Below, piece after piece: positions 14,365-21,617 of a DNA stretch of 39,849 nucleotides. The DNA is from a virus. The stretch spans positions 1-39,849 of IMG/VR virus record IMGVR_UViG_3300044627_003186; one strand, 5' to 3'. Numbering within the stretch: position 1 is the first letter of the stretch; the number at the start of each line of letters is the position of its first letter. The notes below the pieces were generated by a model that was given only the letters and a program-made list of their open reading frames with translations, ran no database searches and was not told the origin of the DNA. The translations under genes and the position numbers were made by a program.

Positions 14365-14565
14365 ATGACAGTCTCAGACCTAATTCACCAGGCAGGCGGC
14401 ACGCGAAAACTGGCGGAAACGCTGGGCTGCCGCCCTAATGCCGTTTGCAATTGGCGGTATCAAGGCGTCCCATACAAGCACCACGCCCGGCTGCGCGCCA
14501 TGTTGCGCCGCCGTGTGGGGCGCCAGGCGCTTGCCGATGCCTTGGAATGGAGGCCCGCGAAATGA
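14365..14565 (+). CDS. Cro-like HTH repressor
   Basis: A 66-residue DNA-binding protein beginning MTVSDLIHQAGGTRKLAETL, with a helix-turn-helix in GGTRKLAETLGCRPNAVCNW, then a basic tail (RLRAMLRRRVGRQ). It resembles YdaS/Cro-type regulators. Encoded directly under the rightward promoter next to the 14-bp inverted repeat, it probably controls the early switch. ATG 14365 is chosen over in-frame starts upstream because those lie before the predicted transcription start. Confidence 0.8.
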   Translation: MTVSDLIHQAGGTRKLAETLGCRPNAVCNWRYQGVPYKHHARLRAMLRRRVGRQALADALEWRPAK

Positions 14566-14816
14566 TTAGACGCATTGCACATGCGTTTGCCCGCGCGTGC
14601 TGGGCGATTGGCGATGGCATCAGCCGCCTTGGCGACCGGATCAATTTGATTGGCGTCAAGCGCGTCCCGCCTTCAGATTTTAATAAAATTGTTTATGAAA
14701 CCCTCGAAGCGCAATCAGAAAAAATTGTGTCTAACGTTCGAAGCAATAATGTGCTGATTGACATGAAAACGAGTGGCAGCATTGACCGCAGACCGTCTTG
14801 GTGGAGGAAGCCATGA
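14562..14816 (+). CDS. hypothetical 84-residue protein
   Basis: ATG 14562 overlaps the repressor stop; GGAGG lies about 8 bases upstream. The N terminus (MIRRIAHAFARACWAIGDGI) is an amphipathic, basic helix, followed by SRLGDRINLIGVKRVP; the C-terminal half is polar (EKIVSNVRSNNVLIDMKTSG). No family recognised. It is translationally coupled to both the repressor and the GcrA-like gene. Confidence 0.65.
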   Translation: MIRRIAHAFARACWAIGDGISRLGDRINLIGVKRVPPSDFNKIVYETLEAQSEKIVSNVRSNNVLIDMKTSGSIDRRPSWWRKP

Positions 14817-15520
14817 CCTCCCACGATTGGACCCCCGAAAGCATTGCGCTTCTTGAGCGTTTTTGGGCGGAAGGCCCTTCATGCACAGAAATCGCGCGCC
14901 GCATGGGCCTAAACAAAGGCGCGGTGGCAGGGAAGGTTTTCAGGCTTGGCCTGACGCAACGTGGCGCTGTCTGCGGCAGTGAGCCAAAGCCGGTGAGCGA
15001 AAGCCAGCGCAGCATCATCCGCAACCATTGGCATCGTGGTCGCCTTAAAGACATGGAGACCTATACCGGCTTGGACCATCGCCGCATTAAGAAAATCGCG
15101 GCGGAAATGGGCCTGCCCACGAGAAGCCGTGCCGTGGTGGCGCGGCCTGCCGCCCGCAGTAGTCGAGAACTTCCCGTTTCCGGTGCGCGGGCGGCTTCCC
15201 CATCGCGGCCACGTGCCGCTATCATCTCCGGCGTTTCCTCCGCCGTTGAGCGCCTGGGCGCCTCCCCCCAGGTTGAAAACTTGCCCGAGGCGGTTGCGGA
15301 AACGCCGCCGCCTCGGGTCTTTTCAGGGACGAAGTGCTGTCATCCGATTGGCGACCGCACCTGCGATGAACCAGTCCAAGCCAATGCGCGCGGGCTGAAA
15401 TCGCCTTATTGCCGGGAGCATTTTGCCATTATTTACGCGGCGCCGCCTGCCAAGAGCGCAACGAATCCGCCGCCTGCGGGATGGCTGAAAAATCGCTTGG
15501 CGATGCGGGCGCACGGGTGA
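14813..15520 (+). CDS. GcrA-like transcriptional regulator
   Basis: A 235-residue protein. N-terminal WTPESIALLERFWAEGPSCT, EIARRMGLNKGAVAGKVFRL and GL match the GcrA DNA-binding helix-turn-helix. A second HTH-like stretch follows (LKDMETYTGLDHRRIKKIAA). After a Pro/Ser-rich linker comes a GcrA-type C terminus with CCHPIGDRTCDEP and SPYCREHFAIIY, which contacts sigma-70 in the cellular protein. In Caulobacter GcrA activates promoters methylated by CcrM. Here the next gene is a DNA methyltransferase, so a phage-borne methylation-sensing switch is plausible. Start ATG 14813 overlaps the previous stop. Confidence 0.85.
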   Translation: MTSHDWTPESIALLERFWAEGPSCTEIARRMGLNKGAVAGKVFRLGLTQRGAVCGSEPKPVSESQRSIIRNHWHRGRLKDMETYTGLDHRRIKKIAAEMGLPTRSRAVVARPAARSSRELPVSGARAASPSRPRAAIISGVSSAVERLGASPQVENLPEAVAETPPPRVFSGTKCCHPIGDRTCDEPVQANARGLKSPYCREHFAIIYAAPPAKSATNPPPAGWLKNRLAMRAHG

Positions 15521-16452
15521 TGACGACATCAACAATCCTGACCGGCGATTGCCTCGAAGTCCTTCGCGGTCTGCCCGATGGCATGGCGCAGACATGCGTG
15601 ACAAGTCCGCCATACTACGGACTGCGCGACTATGGCCACGCCGGGCAGATTGGGCTTGAGGCGACGCCGGATGCTTATGTCGCGCGGTTGGTTGACGTGT
15701 TCCGGGAAGTGCGGCGGGTGCTGCGCGATGACGGGACGCTTTGGCTGAACCTTGGGGATAGCTATGCGCGAGCGGGCGGAACAGACCGTCAGATTTCCAG
15801 CACCGGGAAGGTGGGAAATACCTTAAAAACGCTTGAGATGTTGCCGTGCCGAAAGCAGGCGCCACCTGATGGATTAAAAGAAAAAGACCTTCTTGGCATC
15901 CCCTGGATGGTCGCCTTCGCGCTTCGCGCCGATGGCTGGTGGCTGCGCCAGGATATCATCTGGCACAAGCCGAACCCCATGCCTGAGAGCGTCACTGACC
16001 GCTGCACGAAGGCGCATGAATATGTGTTCCTGCTGACCAAAAGCGCGCGATATTTCTATGATGCGGCGGCGATTGCGGAGCAAGCGGAGCGCGGTGATGC
16101 AGGCTCGCGCTTTGATCAAGGAAAGACAGCGCAGCGTTCAATTACGCCGCCTGTCGCTGGCGCGCGCATAGATGATGGCAAGCGTAACGCCCGATCCGTT
16201 TGGCCCATCGCCACGCAGCCCTATAGCGGCGCGCATTTCGCCACCATGCCGCCCGCATTGGCAGAGCGTTGCATCAAGGCGGGCAGCAAGCCCGGCGATA
16301 TGGTGCTGGACCCGTTTGGTGGCGCTGGCACTACGGGGCTTGTCGCAGATCGGCTCGGGCGTAGCGCCACGCTGATAGAATTGAACCCGGAATATGCGCG
16401 GCTGGCGCGGGAACGCATTACGGCGGATGCGCCGTTGTTGGTAGCGTCATGA
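15520..16452 (+). CDS. DNA methyltransferase, N4/N6 amino type
   Basis: A 310-residue enzyme. The catalytic motif TSPPYYGLRDY lies at 28-38 and the SAM-binding motif DPFGGAGTTG at about 264-273, so the order is catalytic then SAM (beta class). LTGDCLEVLRGLPDG opens the fold and WLNLGDSYA, HKPNPMPESVTDR and KHEYVFLLTKSARYFYD are typical. It methylates adenine N6 or cytosine N4; TSPPY does not settle which. No restriction enzyme is beside it, so it is an orphan, serving protection from host restriction or regulation with the GcrA-like protein. TGATG overlap with the preceding gene. Confidence 0.92.
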   Translation: MTTSTILTGDCLEVLRGLPDGMAQTCVTSPPYYGLRDYGHAGQIGLEATPDAYVARLVDVFREVRRVLRDDGTLWLNLGDSYARAGGTDRQISSTGKVGNTLKTLEMLPCRKQAPPDGLKEKDLLGIPWMVAFALRADGWWLRQDIIWHKPNPMPESVTDRCTKAHEYVFLLTKSARYFYDAAAIAEQAERGDAGSRFDQGKTAQRSITPPVAGARIDDGKRNARSVWPIATQPYSGAHFATMPPALAERCIKAGSKPGDMVLDPFGGAGTTGLVADRLGRSATLIELNPEYARLARERITADAPLLVAS

Positions 16453-16643
16453 AACCCGCCTTCATCCTGCTTTTCCTAATTTGCCCGCCCGAAGGCGCGC
16501 AATGCGAAGAGGGCCTTGTAGTGCATCGCACATGCGCGCTGGCAGAGAACTTCGTCCGGTGGGGAATGCGCGAAGGCCAATCGCTGCATATCACGGAATG
16601 CGTGGCGCAGGCAGAGTTTAATAAGAGGAGGAGAGAGAGATGA
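16449..16643 (+). CDS. small Cys-containing protein with signal-like N terminus
   Basis: A 64-residue protein beginning MKPAFILLFLICPPEGAQC, which resembles a short export signal, followed by a polar region with further Cys residues (RTCALAENF, HITECVAQAEF) and a basic tail (NKRRRER). Overlaps the methyltransferase stop. It might be exported to the periplasm or be a spanin-like piece, but the lipobox is not canonical. Confidence 0.6.
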   Translation: MKPAFILLFLICPPEGAQCEEGLVVHRTCALAENFVRWGMREGQSLHITECVAQAEFNKRRRER

Positions 16644-16945
16644 CAGACTTATGGACGCGCTTCAAGCACTGGATTTATGGCAGTGATCGCGCTGCTGCGA
16701 GGCGGGAATATTTTGAATCACGCATGGAATGGCATCGGGAAGATGTGGAGCGCAGACGCATGGCAGCCCGCACCGAACTGCGTGACCGCTTTGCCGGATA
16801 TGCGCTGATTGGATTGCTGGCTGCCGGCGATCATCACGCATACAACCGCGATGAAATGGCGGCTGAGGCATGGAAGCAGGCCGATGCCATGATGGAGGCG
16901 CGCAGGCAGAGTTTAACCGGAGAAGGAGAGAACAATGACACCTGA
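16640..16945 (+). CDS. phage protein with LRDxFAxxAL module
   Basis: A 101-residue protein. A basic N-terminal helix (MTDLWTRFKHWIYGSDRAAA) leads into ELRDRFAGYALIGLLAAG, then AAEAWKQADAMMEARRQ, the same module that ends the leftward gene at 10397-10777. The DNA of the two is recognisably similar but inverted in the genome. AGGAGGAG precedes the ATG. Function of the module is unknown. Confidence 0.7.
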   Translation: MTDLWTRFKHWIYGSDRAAARREYFESRMEWHREDVERRRMAARTELRDRFAGYALIGLLAAGDHHAYNRDEMAAEAWKQADAMMEARRQSLTGEGENNDT

Positions 16946-17084
16946 AAATTTATCATGGCTTATGACCGGCGCTCAATTGATGATGCTGATATATATGATG
17001 GCAAAGTGTCTTCAGATTTCCAAACTCGGAAAAGAGTTCAAAAGAGAACTGGACAAATTGAAGAGGTATATCGCAAATGAATAA
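16935..17084 (+). CDS. 49-residue single-pass membrane protein
   Basis: AGGAGAG lies seven bases before ATG 16935 and the gene overlaps both neighbours. The sequence begins MTPENLSWLMTGAQLMMLIY, giving one hydrophobic segment, then a basic amphipathic helix (KLGKEFKRELDKLKRY). It resembles small phage membrane peptides with a cytoplasmic coiled tail. No family recognised. Confidence 0.6.
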   Translation: MTPENLSWLMTGAQLMMLIYMMAKCLQISKLGKEFKRELDKLKRYIANE

Positions 17085-17340
17085 TGACGAATACCGCGCG
17101 CTTGTGGAAGCCGGGCCGGCATGGGTTATGGTGGCGAAAGAGGACATGCTGAAGATGCTGGATAGGCTGATTGCAGCCGAGAAAGGCAATGGTTGCAAGC
17201 TGACTGATGAACAAGTGCGGGAAATTCGCAGCACGCGATCAACAGACGTTGCGCTCGCAAAGCATTACAAAGTTACTCCACCGACAATTCGTAAAATACG
17301 TTTGGGCCTTAGCTATCAGCATGTGAGAGATGAACCATGA
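17077..17340 (+). CDS. HTH DNA-binding protein
   Basis: An 87-residue protein. The C-terminal half (LTDEQVREIRSTRSTDVALA, then KHYKVTPPTIRKIRLGLSY) fits the small HTH found in phage homing and regulatory proteins, where the second helix reads TPPTIRKI. The N-terminal half is helical (EDMLKMLDRLIAAEKG). It probably binds DNA as a regulator; no nuclease motif accompanies it. Overlaps neighbours at both ends. Confidence 0.7.
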   Translation: MNNDEYRALVEAGPAWVMVAKEDMLKMLDRLIAAEKGNGCKLTDEQVREIRSTRSTDVALAKHYKVTPPTIRKIRLGLSYQHVRDEP

Positions 17341-17666
17341 GCGAAAAGCCCGAGTTTACATTTTCAGCCCGCGATAAGCGCGGCGACAAGCTATGTGAGG
17401 ATTACGATCTTTTGATGAAAATTGCGGTGGCCCGCTATGGCGAGGAACCGCAATGGACGGGACCAGTAGCTAAATCAGTTATGAAACATCGCACGGCGCA
17501 AGTGCAATTGATGCTTGATGCAATTGAGCAAGTTTTACCAGACATGGCGACAGCGGTTCAATATGCGGTGCGGCTGGAGCAGCAATTAGCGGAAAGCAAT
17601 TTCGCATTGGCGCTGATTCAGCAAAGCGTCAAAGACATTATTGATGGAAAAGAGCGCAGCAAATGA
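17337..17666 (+). CDS. hypothetical 109-residue early protein
   Basis: Mostly helical (YDLLMKIAVARYGEEPQWTG, VQLMLDAIEQVLPDMATAVQ), acidic, without recognisable motifs. It lies between an HTH gene and the VRR-NUC nuclease with four-base overlaps on both sides, so it belongs to the replication/recombination stretch of the rightward operon. It could be an accessory to the nuclease. Function unknown. Confidence 0.65.
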   Translation: MSEKPEFTFSARDKRGDKLCEDYDLLMKIAVARYGEEPQWTGPVAKSVMKHRTAQVQLMLDAIEQVLPDMATAVQYAVRLEQQLAESNFALALIQQSVKDIIDGKERSK

Positions 17667-18073
17667 CCCGCGCTGCGCCAGAGCGTAAGCGCAACCCAAA
17701 GGCGCCGCGCCAGCCAAAGGTATCCGAGCAACAGGTGGTTGACGCCATCAGGAGCCGCCTTGTCCTGTCTGGCGTCATTTGCCAAGTGAACTCAAACGAG
17801 GCGCGATCTGCCGCATTTAAGCGCGCGGTGAAAATTCGCGGCACGATAGCCGGGTTCCCTGACCTGACAGTGATTTCAAGTGATGGGCGCACCGCGTATT
17901 TTGAGGTCAAAACACCGACCGCAAAGCCGCGCAACGCCAAGGACGCGGCACATTGGCAGCGGCAAGCAGAGACGCAAGCCATGCTGCGCCGTATGGGGCA
18001 TGACGTGGCGGTGGTGCGGTCGCAAGATGAAGCGGTGCAAGTGCTGCAAGCGTGGGGATGGCCGGTGCGATGA
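17663..18073 (+). CDS. VRR-NUC nuclease
   Basis: A 136-residue single-domain nuclease. The N-terminal helix SEQQVVDAIRSRLVLSG is followed by a conserved Asn (CQVNSN), then IRGTIAGFPDLTVISSDGR, AYFEVKTPTAKPRNA and HWQRQAETQAMLRRMGHDVA. G-x-PDL and ExK are the metal-binding PD-(D/E)xK residues of the VRR-NUC family. Phage members are often beside replication helicases and may act as structure-specific nucleases, for example on branched DNA. No helicase domain is fused here. Confidence 0.88.
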   Translation: MTRAAPERKRNPKAPRQPKVSEQQVVDAIRSRLVLSGVICQVNSNEARSAAFKRAVKIRGTIAGFPDLTVISSDGRTAYFEVKTPTAKPRNAKDAAHWQRQAETQAMLRRMGHDVAVVRSQDEAVQVLQAWGWPVR

Positions 18074-18201
18074 ACGGTGAACCCGTCCCTTCCACCCTAG
18101 AAGAGCGCTTCGCCCGCAACCTTGCCGAGCGCGTGCCGGACCCGGTAGAGGACGCGGAACGCGAGGCGCATTTTGAGACATGGAAGCAGGGAAAGGAATG
18201 A
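18070..18201 (+). CDS. 43-residue acidic protein
   Basis: A short frame beginning MNGEPVPSTLEERFARNLAE and continuing with acidic helix (RVPDPVEDAEREAHFETWKQ). Start and stop both overlap neighbouring genes by four bases, which is the main support. No family recognised; composition suggests a soluble partner protein. Confidence 0.55.
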   Translation: MNGEPVPSTLEERFARNLAERVPDPVEDAEREAHFETWKQGKE

Positions 18202-18614
18202 AGCGCCGGTCAATCTATGATCCGCTTCCCGCGCCGACCTTGGCAGAAATCGCCAATGAACACGCGCGCATGTCGCGCGATAGCTTAGCCATGGCCTTAA
18301 GCGCGATGGGATACAAGCGCGCGATATTCCAGGCGCCGCGCATCGGAACGCCGCTTTGGTATGAATATGCCACCTTGCGCGAGAGCCTAGACACGCGCGC
18401 AGATCGCGCCGATTGGCCTTGCCTTTTGCTACAACGCCACCGCAAAGCGCCTGCCGTTTGGTTCTGCACCGTGTCGTGCGACTGGAAAACGGACGGCGCG
18501 AAGGGGCGTGGTATCATCAGCCTAGCAAGTTTTACATGGGAGACGAGCGAGCATGAAGCCGCCCGCCGCATTCTTGAAGCAGTCGAACCGGACGCTAGAC
18601 GTGTCAGATTATGA
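18198..18614 (+). CDS. hypothetical 138-residue protein before the helicase
   Basis: Begins MKRRSIYDPLPAPTLAEIAN; ATG 18198 is preferred because it overlaps the upstream stop and has AGGG about 6 bases before. It contains a Trp-rich middle (APAVWFCTVSCDWKTDGAKG) and a C-terminal helix (WETSEHEAARRILEAVE). Its 3' end overlaps the start of the primase/helicase gene by 62 bases. Family unknown. Confidence 0.65.
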   Translation: MKRRSIYDPLPAPTLAEIANEHARMSRDSLAMALSAMGYKRAIFQAPRIGTPLWYEYATLRESLDTRADRADWPCLLLQRHRKAPAVWFCTVSCDWKTDGAKGRGIISLASFTWETSEHEAARRILEAVEPDARRVRL

Positions 18615-20013
18615 CCCCGATGACTGGAACCGCGCTCTAACGGGATCGGCACGCCAGCAACGTGCCGCCGCTAAGTCTGCCAAGTCAGAGGCAGGCATCA
18701 TGTCTTTTTCGGAAGAACAAGCCGCCCTTGCTTTTGCGGCAAAGCAGGAAGGCAAGATGGTATGGGACCATACCGCAGGCCAATGGTTTCTTTTCAGCAA
18801 GGGCAAGTGGACGGTTGACGGCATAGGCGAGGCTAATGACCGCGCCCGACAATTTTTGCGCGACCTGCAGGCGACCCCCGGCATTTCTGAGGGCGAGCGC
18901 AAGGCCATGGGCAAGCTGGCCTTTACGCGCAACGTCCTAGAGTTTGCCAAGTCAGACACGCGCATTGCGGTGCATCATGGCGTATGGGATGCGGACCCCT
19001 GGTTGCTAGGCGTGCCCGGTGGCGTGGTGGATCTGAAAACCGGCAAGAAACGCGATGCCAAGCCCGGCGAATACATCAGCCGAAACACGCTCATAGCGCC
19101 TGCCGCGCCTTCATCCGATCCGGTCCTATGGCGCAGTTTTCTAATCGAAGCGACCGCCAATGATCCCGAGACAATCGCCTTCCTCCAGCGCCTTTGCGGG
19201 TATTTCCTTACGGGCGACGTGACAGAGGAAATGCTCGCCTTCCTGTATGGCAGCGGCGGCAACGGCAAGGGCGTGTTTGTGACCACAGTCACCACGATCC
19301 TAGGCGGTTATGCCGTAGCGGCGCCCATGGGGGCCTTCACCGCAGATAGCCGCATGAACGTGGAATACTACCGCGCCCGCATGGCAGGAAGCCGCCTAGT
19401 CACCGCGTCAGAGACAGAGGCAGGCCACGCCTGGGCAGAAAGTCAGATTAAGGAATTGACCGGCAACGAGGCGCCAGTTTCCGCGCGTCAGCCGTTCGGG
19501 CGCCCCTTCGAGTATTGGCCGCAATACAAGCTGATGTTTGTCGGCAACCACGCGCCCCGCTTGAAGGGCCGCAGCAAGGCCATGGAACGCCGGTTGCGGA
19601 TTGTCCCCTTCGACAATGAGCCGGCGCAGCCTGACCACACCCTAAAGACCCGGCTAGAGGCAGAATACCCGGCAATCTTGCAATGGATGATCGAGGGGTG
19701 CCTTGCATGGCAACAGCAGCGCCTGGGCACCGCGCCCGCCATTGCGGCAAAAACAGCCGAGTATTTTGACCTTCAAGACGCCTTTGGCAGGTGGATTAGC
19801 GAGCGATGCACCCTTGACGCGGCTTTCAGCGCGCGGCCTGGCGCCCTTTACTCAGACTTCCGAAATTGGACCAAAGCGAACGGGGAACACGCCCCAAGCA
19901 ACCAAGAATTTGCCGAAAATATCAATCGCCGCAAGGGCTTATTCCGTCGCCGCGTTCGGGGGCAGGATTGGGTTGGTGGCATCAAACTGAAGGAGATGGA
20001 AGATGATTTCTAA
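18553..20013 (+). CDS. D5/P4-type replicative helicase (primase-helicase family)
   Basis: A 486-residue protein. Residues 140-240 carry the D5_N-like region (LLGVPGGVVDLKTGKKRDAK, RLCGYFLTGDVTEEMLAFLY); Walker A GSGGNGKG is at 233-240. Then RMNVEYYRARMAGSRLVTAS plus ETEAGHAWAE forms the SF3 Walker B region, and LMFVGNHAPRLKG and RRLRIVPFDNE the sensor region. It should unwind DNA at the origin, and with no DNA polymerase recognisable the phage would use host enzymes for synthesis. No primase domain is evident at the N terminus. GGGAG precedes ATG 18553; a later ATG at 18700 is possible. Confidence 0.88.
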   Translation: MKPPAAFLKQSNRTLDVSDYDPDDWNRALTGSARQQRAAAKSAKSEAGIMSFSEEQAALAFAAKQEGKMVWDHTAGQWFLFSKGKWTVDGIGEANDRARQFLRDLQATPGISEGERKAMGKLAFTRNVLEFAKSDTRIAVHHGVWDADPWLLGVPGGVVDLKTGKKRDAKPGEYISRNTLIAPAAPSSDPVLWRSFLIEATANDPETIAFLQRLCGYFLTGDVTEEMLAFLYGSGGNGKGVFVTTVTTILGGYAVAAPMGAFTADSRMNVEYYRARMAGSRLVTASETEAGHAWAESQIKELTGNEAPVSARQPFGRPFEYWPQYKLMFVGNHAPRLKGRSKAMERRLRIVPFDNEPAQPDHTLKTRLEAEYPAILQWMIEGCLAWQQQRLGTAPAIAAKTAEYFDLQDAFGRWISERCTLDAAFSARPGALYSDFRNWTKANGEHAPSNQEFAENINRRKGLFRRRVRGQDWVGGIKLKEMEDDF

Positions 20014-20350
20014 ATCCCAGCTGGACCTGTTTGACCCCAAAGGGGGGCGGAGGGGGCGATGCGATGGGGAGTTTTCCCAACCTTTTTCAAATACAGGCGC
20101 GCGCGCATATGCGCAGGTGGGGAGGTTTGAAAAAGTCCCTCCTTGCACCGCCCCCTCCGCCCCCTCCGCCCCCTGCGAGGTAGCGCCAGACCCCGCCAGC
20201 GCATACCCCACCAAGGCGAGCATCAAGGCGGCCTTTGACCAATGGACCGCCGATGGCCAGCCCTGGCCACCACCCGCCGGCCTGACAAGCGCCATCGCCG
20301 ACAGGTGCATCCCACGCGGCAACAGGGGGGCAAGCCAATGGCGGAAATGA
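20003..20350 (+). CDS. 115-residue low-complexity protein after the helicase
   Basis: Begins MISKSQLDLFDPKGGRRGRC, overlapping the helicase stop by 11 bases, with GGAGATGGA upstream. QLDLF is a good match to the bacterial beta-clamp-binding consensus, so it may contact the host clamp. The middle is encoded by a repeated 9-base unit (TAPSAPSAP). The C-terminal half (SIKAAFDQWTADGQPWPPP) looks like a small globular domain. The coding DNA carries strong dyad symmetry and could double as an origin. Confidence 0.6.
   Translation: MISKSQLDLFDPKGGRRGRCDGEFSQPFSNTGARAYAQVGRFEKVPPCTAPSAPSAPCEVAPDPASAYPTKASIKAAFDQWTADGQPWPPPAGLTSAIADRCIPRGNRGASQWRK
20042..20174. repeat. nested dyads and 9-base iterations (possible replication origin)
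   Basis: Seen directly: a 12-bp palindrome GCGCATATGCGC at 20103-20114; perfect 10-bp arms CTTTTTCAAA (20082-20091) and TTTGAAAAAG (20126-20135) on exactly the same centre; three exact tandem copies of CCGCCCCCT at 20148-20174; and G-rich sequence at 20042-20058 that is nearly their complement. Location just after the replicative helicase and inside a small gene recalls the lambda O origin. Origin function is inference. Confidence 0.45.
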
Positions 20351-20550
20351 GCGAAGCGCAGCTTGGCGCGTATCACGCTGCCATGGACCTAGAACACATA
20401 GCCAAAAGCAAAGCCGTTGCCGCGCGCAACGCCATACAAAGGGCCGATAGTCAAGAGAGCCGGGAATACCTGGCAGCAATGGCGGAATGGTGGGAGCAAC
20501 GCGCCAAGGTGGCGGAAGAGATTGTGCGGCAACAGGAGCGCAACGCATGA
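20338..20550 (+). CDS. hypothetical 70-residue helical protein
   Basis: ATG 20338 has a strong AGGGGGG site seven bases upstream; ATG 20347, overlapping the previous stop, is the alternative and would shorten it by three residues. The protein is a helical, charged chain (YHAAMDLEHIAKSKAVAARN, EWWEQRAKVAEEIVRQQE), likely a coiled coil. No family recognised. Confidence 0.6.
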   Translation: MAEMSEAQLGAYHAAMDLEHIAKSKAVAARNAIQRADSQESREYLAAMAEWWEQRAKVAEEIVRQQERNA

Positions 20551-20744
20551 CTGAACACGATGACGACCTTGACGGCGTTCTATTCCGCTTTTGGATCAGG
20601 GCAGCGTCCTATCCCGGAGGCTGGCCATCGGCAGTAGCGGCGGCACTCAGCCCCTGCAAGACGCCAGCCGAATATCGTGCGGCGCTGATGAAGCTGGCCC
20701 AGGAAAAGGGCGTCAATCTGCCCATGCCAGAGCGCATTCCATGA
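20547..20744 (+). CDS. hypothetical 65-residue protein
   Basis: Overlaps both neighbours by four bases. The sequence is acidic at the start (MTEHDDDLDGVLFRFWIRAA), then SYPGGWPSAVAAALSPCKTP and a C-terminal helix (AEYRAALMKLAQEKG). No motif recognised. Part of the rightward early operon after the presumed origin. Confidence 0.6.
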   Translation: MTEHDDDLDGVLFRFWIRAASYPGGWPSAVAAALSPCKTPAEYRAALMKLAQEKGVNLPMPERIP

Positions 20745-20758
20745 CAGGAGCTCTCGCC

Positions 20759-21238
20759 ATGCCAGCACCGAAACCCGCGCGCGCGCGCGGGCGACCTGAA
20801 AAGCCCATAACCCTGGATTTCGGCCCTGCCCAGCGGCTTGTGAACGGCACGGCTTGGCTTGAGTACCGTGCTGACCCTGAAAACCCGTCACGGCCTTCCG
20901 TAAGGGCTGGGAAGGCCAAGGTGATCTATCACGTGCTTTGGACCGCCGGATACCTAAGCCACGAACAGCACGAGGCGGCAGATCGCTACCTGACGCGGCT
21001 GGAGGTGGCGAGCGGCGCTAAGGTGGACACGCGCGGGCATGGGGCGGCGTCCTATGGGCCTACGGCTGCCCAGGTGGCGGCATTGGCGGACTTGCGTGGC
21101 GCAGACCGGGTTATAGGGTTGGATGCGCTGGTCAAGGCCGTGCGGACCGTGATCGGCTGGAATATCTGGCCGCATGACTTGGACGTGCGGGATTTTAAGG
21201 CGGCGATGCAGCGCGTGGCGGATGAATGGGGCATGTGA
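20759..21238 (+). CDS. unknown 159-residue protein at the end of the early operon
   Basis: ATG 20759 is favoured by GGAG eight bases upstream; ATG 20741, which overlaps the previous stop, would add six residues. A basic start (KPARARGRPEKP) precedes a helical domain (HEQHEAADRYLTRLEVASGA, VIGLDALVKAVRTVIGWNIW). Last gene before a terminator-like hairpin and a new promoter, it occupies the place where many phages keep a late regulator. The helical pattern weakly recalls DUF6456-type proteins; I do not rely on it. Confidence 0.6.
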   Translation: MPAPKPARARGRPEKPITLDFGPAQRLVNGTAWLEYRADPENPSRPSVRAGKAKVIYHVLWTAGYLSHEQHEAADRYLTRLEVASGAKVDTRGHGAASYGPTAAQVAALADLRGADRVIGLDALVKAVRTVIGWNIWPHDLDVRDFKAAMQRVADEWGM

Positions 21239-21239
21239 A

Positions 21240-21262
21240 AAAAATGCAAGACGCGCATTTTT
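21240..21262 (+). terminator. weak terminator-like hairpin
   Basis: AAAAATGC, loop AAGACGC, GCATTTTT: an 8-bp stem with few G-C pairs, T-run forming the 3' arm. It follows the last gene of the main rightward early operon and precedes a promoter. Probably only partial termination. Confidence 0.3.
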
Positions 21263-21266
21263 CCTG

Positions 21267-21295
21267 TTGACATTCCGGGCCAATGGTCCTATGTT
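21267..21295 (+). promoter_or_regulatory. promoter for the 21344 gene cluster
   Basis: TTGACA at 21267-21272, 17-base spacer, TATGTT at 21290-21295 (four of six matches). It sits in one of the few real intergenic gaps on this strand and would start transcription about 40 bases before ATG 21344. Confidence 0.6.
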
Positions 21296-21343
21296 CCCGT
21301 TATCAGCAAGGGCAATCAAGCCCGGCTGCGAGAGATTAGACCG

Positions 21344-21610
21344 ATGAGCAACATGCCAAAACTTTCCGCCCGCGCTTTAATCGCCCTTAATGTTCTTTCT
21401 GACGGAGGTCATTTCCGCTACGGTCTTGAAAGGAATTCCTACACGGGCCGCGAGCAGTTTCAATGGCGCCTTCAAAAGAACGGCAAAAATGTGAAGGGTG
21501 TTGGCGGCGCCACTTACTACGAGCTTGAAGCCGCTGGGTTTCAATTCAAGAAAGAATGGCCGGGCATGACCTCGACCGCGACTTATCACACCCTCAAGCA
21601 CGCGGCTTGA
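21344..21610 (+). CDS. hypothetical 88-residue protein
   Basis: First gene after the promoter at 21267. Begins MSNMPKLSARALIALNVLSD; a later ATG at codon 4 is possible. It continues with an aromatic, basic region (GREQFQWRLQKNGKNVKGVG) and YYELEAAGFQFKKEWPG, probably a small winged-helix-like or beta domain. No family recognised. Confidence 0.65.
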   Translation: MSNMPKLSARALIALNVLSDGGHFRYGLERNSYTGREQFQWRLQKNGKNVKGVGGATYYELEAAGFQFKKEWPGMTSTATYHTLKHAA

Positions 21611-21617
21611 GGGAAAG

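Noticed and set aside
17204-17225. Second hammerhead-like CTGATGA followed by GAAA
   Set aside because: The intervening ACAAGTGCGG cannot form stem II, and the segment lies in a coding HTH region.
20148-20174. CRISPR-like or other spaced repeat array
   Set aside because: The three 9-base units are directly tandem with no spacers and are in frame with Ser-Ala-Pro codons.
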